Source: Halalkalicoccus sp. CG83 (GTDB lineage: Archaea > Halobacteriota > Halobacteria > Halobacteriales > Halalkalicoccaceae). Taken from it: 64,000 bases of DNA. The position numbers and the translations under genes were made by a program. The stretch covers positions 372,001-436,000 of the forward strand of contig NZ_JAZDDH010000002.1 of NCBI RefSeq assembly GCF_037081715.1. The letters are read 5' to 3'. Below the pieces are notes generated by a model. It saw only the letters and a program-made list of their open reading frames with translations. It was not told the DNA's origin and did no database searches. Of the stretch, positions 62,997 through 64,000 are shown piece by piece (position 1 is the stretch's first letter; each line of letters begins with the position of its first letter).

Positions 62997-63068
62997 CCGC
63001 TTCGCTTCGGCCCTCCCCGTCTTCTCCGGTGTCGGCGGCCTTTTGATCCGCCGACCCCGACCCCCGCT

Positions 63069-63863
63069 ATGGAACTCATCGCAGTCCCCGGGATTCCCGA
63101 GATCGACCCCGGCGACGACCTCGCCGACCTCGTCGCCGACCGGATCGATCTCGACCCGGGAGCGCAGTCCGACGAGCGTGACCGGCCAGGATCGCCGCCG
63201 GTCGGCGACGTGCTCTGTATCGCGAGCACGGTCGTCTCGAAGGCCGAGGACCGGCTCGCGGATCTCGAGGCGTTCCCGGCCGGTCCGCGTGCCCGCGAGA
63301 TCGCCGATCGTCTCGAGGGGATCACCGGCGAGGAGAGGGATCCCCGGTTCGCCCAGGCGGTCCTCGAGGAGAGCACCGACCTCGTGATGGAGGCGCCGTT
63401 CCTTCTGACGGAGACGCGCTTCGGACACGTCTGCGTCAACGCCGGGATCGACCGTTCGAACACCGGGGGCGCCGACCTGCTGTTGCTGCCGAAACGTCCC
63501 TCCGAGAGCGCCGCCCGGCTGAGCGAGGCGCTTTCCGTCCCCGTGATCGTCACCGACACCTGCGGACGGCCGTTTCGCCACGGCCAGCGCGGCGTCGCCA
63601 TCGGCTGGGCCGGCTTGCCTGCGAGCCGCGACTGGCGCGGCGAGCGCGACAGGGACGGTCGCGAGCTCGGCGTCACCGTCGAGAACGTGGTCGACGAACT
63701 CGCGGGCGCCGCGAACCTCGTCGCCGGCGAGGGCGGTGGCGGGACGCCGGCGGTCGTCGTTCGTGGCTTCGAGTTCGGTGCGATGGCGGGGAGCGACGAG
63801 CAGTTCCGCTCGGTCGAGACCGACTTCGTCCGCCAGGCGCTCCGGGGGTGGTCGCATGAGTGA
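63069..63863 (+). CDS. cofE: Coenzyme F420-0:L-glutamate ligase (CofE)
   Basis: The 264-residue enzyme adds glutamates to coenzyme F420-0 with GTP. It has the family N-terminus MELIAVPGIPEIDPGDDLAD, then DVLCIASTVVSKAEDRLADL, VCVNAGIDRSNTGGADLLLL and VIVTDTCGRPFRHGQRGVAI. The length is normal. Its last codons overlap the first unit of a tandem repeat (ATG at 63856). F420 made by this pathway serves the reductase encoded at 48.2 kb. Confidence 0.95.
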   Translation: MELIAVPGIPEIDPGDDLADLVADRIDLDPGAQSDERDRPGSPPVGDVLCIASTVVSKAEDRLADLEAFPAGPRAREIADRLEGITGEERDPRFAQAVLEESTDLVMEAPFLLTETRFGHVCVNAGIDRSNTGGADLLLLPKRPSESAARLSEALSVPVIVTDTCGRPFRHGQRGVAIGWAGLPASRDWRGERDRDGRELGVTVENVVDELAGAANLVAGEGGGGTPAVVVRGFEFGAMAGSDEQFRSVETDFVRQALRGWSHE

Positions 63864-64000
63864 ACGAAGTGAGCGATTGCGACTATGCCGAGGCGAAGCC
63901 TCGGAGGTGGTCCCATGAACGAGCGTAAGCGAGCGAACGGGACTACGTCGGATCTTCGATCCGACGGTGGTCGTATGAGTGACCGCGGCGAACGAGGACG
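63844..64000 (+). repeat. Tandem repeat with hairpin and start codon in each unit
   Basis: Three units share the pattern ggtggtc-NN-ATGA, then an Arg/Ser/Glu-coding stretch (ATG at 63856, 63915 and 63975; spacing 59 and 60 bases). Between the starts lie hairpins: ccgaggc-gaa-gcctcgg at 63888-63904 and gtcggatc-ttc-gatccgac at 63947-63965. The two stems have different sequences but both pair perfectly. The third unit runs off the window. Confidence 0.8.
63915..64000 (+). CDS. Start of a gene that continues beyond the right edge
   Basis: From ATG 63915 the frame reads MNERKRANGTTSDLRSDGGR and then MSDRGERG, open to the edge. The true start could be 63915 or 63975, since the two are in frame 60 bases apart. 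The first repeat unit's ATG (63856) is out of frame and stops at 63918 in an overlapping ATGA. The product cannot be told from 28 residues. Confidence 0.4.
   Translation, partial: MNERKRANGTTSDLRSDGGRMSDRGERG

Noticed and set aside
61665-63857. 730-residue minus-strand frame
   Set aside because: It is antisense to the deacetylase lipoprotein and cofE genes.

Overview
The window is a high-GC, gene-dense piece of a haloarchaeal chromosome (class Halobacteria). The signs are very acidic proteins rich in Asp, Glu and Val, archaeal and eukaryote-type information genes (ribosomal protein L15e, RIO2 kinase, RLI/ABCE1, Sec61-beta, NOG1-type GTPase), F420 enzymes (CofE and an F420-dependent NADP reductase), twin-arginine lipoproteins, bacterio-opsin-activator (HTH_10) and HalOD1 regulators, and TATA boxes 25-30 bases from start codons as expected for leaderless mRNAs. 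The genus cannot be fixed from this alone. I see no rRNA, tRNA, CRISPR array, insertion sequence or prophage.

Layout. 1-5.1 kb: fructosamine-kinase-like enzyme (cut by the left edge), L15e, a TrmB-type regulator, RIO2, and a PiT phosphate permease followed by a membrane/coiled-coil protein. 5.3-7.5 kb: a lower-GC regulatory patch with a HalOD1 pair, an HTH_10 regulator, a broken second HTH_10 gene and a winged-helix protein. 7.6-18.8 kb: UvrA, an Asp-box repeat protein, a GNAT remnant, a geranylgeranyl-reductase-like flavoprotein, a YgfZ/GcvT-like protein, several haloarchaeal unknowns, and a FAU-1/DUF402 RNA-binding protein overlapping a small partner. 18.8-26.2 kb: PrsW-type membrane protease, AI-2E family permease, bacterial-type riboflavin synthase, a UvrD-like helicase / M24 peptidase / universal stress protein run, and two small zinc-finger proteins. 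26.2-32.2 kb: hydrolase, secreted beta-helix protein, polysaccharide flippase, more small zinc-finger proteins and a PHP-domain phosphatase.

32.5-38.2 kb: M32 carboxypeptidase, a one-helix membrane protein with a roughly 530-residue acidic low-complexity tail, an M20 peptidase, and two decayed genes. 38.2-43.1 kb: PIN-ATPase-KH protein with a duplicated 3' end behind it, a small regulator, an EMC6-like membrane protein one base upstream of RLI/ABCE1, and a cold-shock protein. 43.5-52 kb: SDR, DUF4382 lipoprotein, archaemetzincin, UPF0146 protein, TIGR01548 HAD hydrolase, F420-dependent NADP reductase, a second HalOD1/HTH_10 pair, thioredoxin, Sec61-beta, bifunctional-nuclease-like protein and HisE. 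52-64 kb: NOG1- and EngB-type GTPases, a DUF389 membrane protein with a DUF389-like tail fragment nearby, D-2-hydroxyacid dehydrogenase, DoxX protein, a Nudix-eIF2B/R15P-isomerase fusion, a polysaccharide deacetylase lipoprotein and CofE. CofE runs into a tandem repeat in which each unit has a start codon and a hairpin.

Most genes are chromosomal housekeeping genes. The points most worth a second look are the hairpin/start-codon repeat after cofE, the duplicated 3' end of the PIN-ATPase gene, the repeated HalOD1 + HTH_10 pairing, the EMC6-RLI coupling, the acidic-tail membrane protein, and at least five genes caught in decay.
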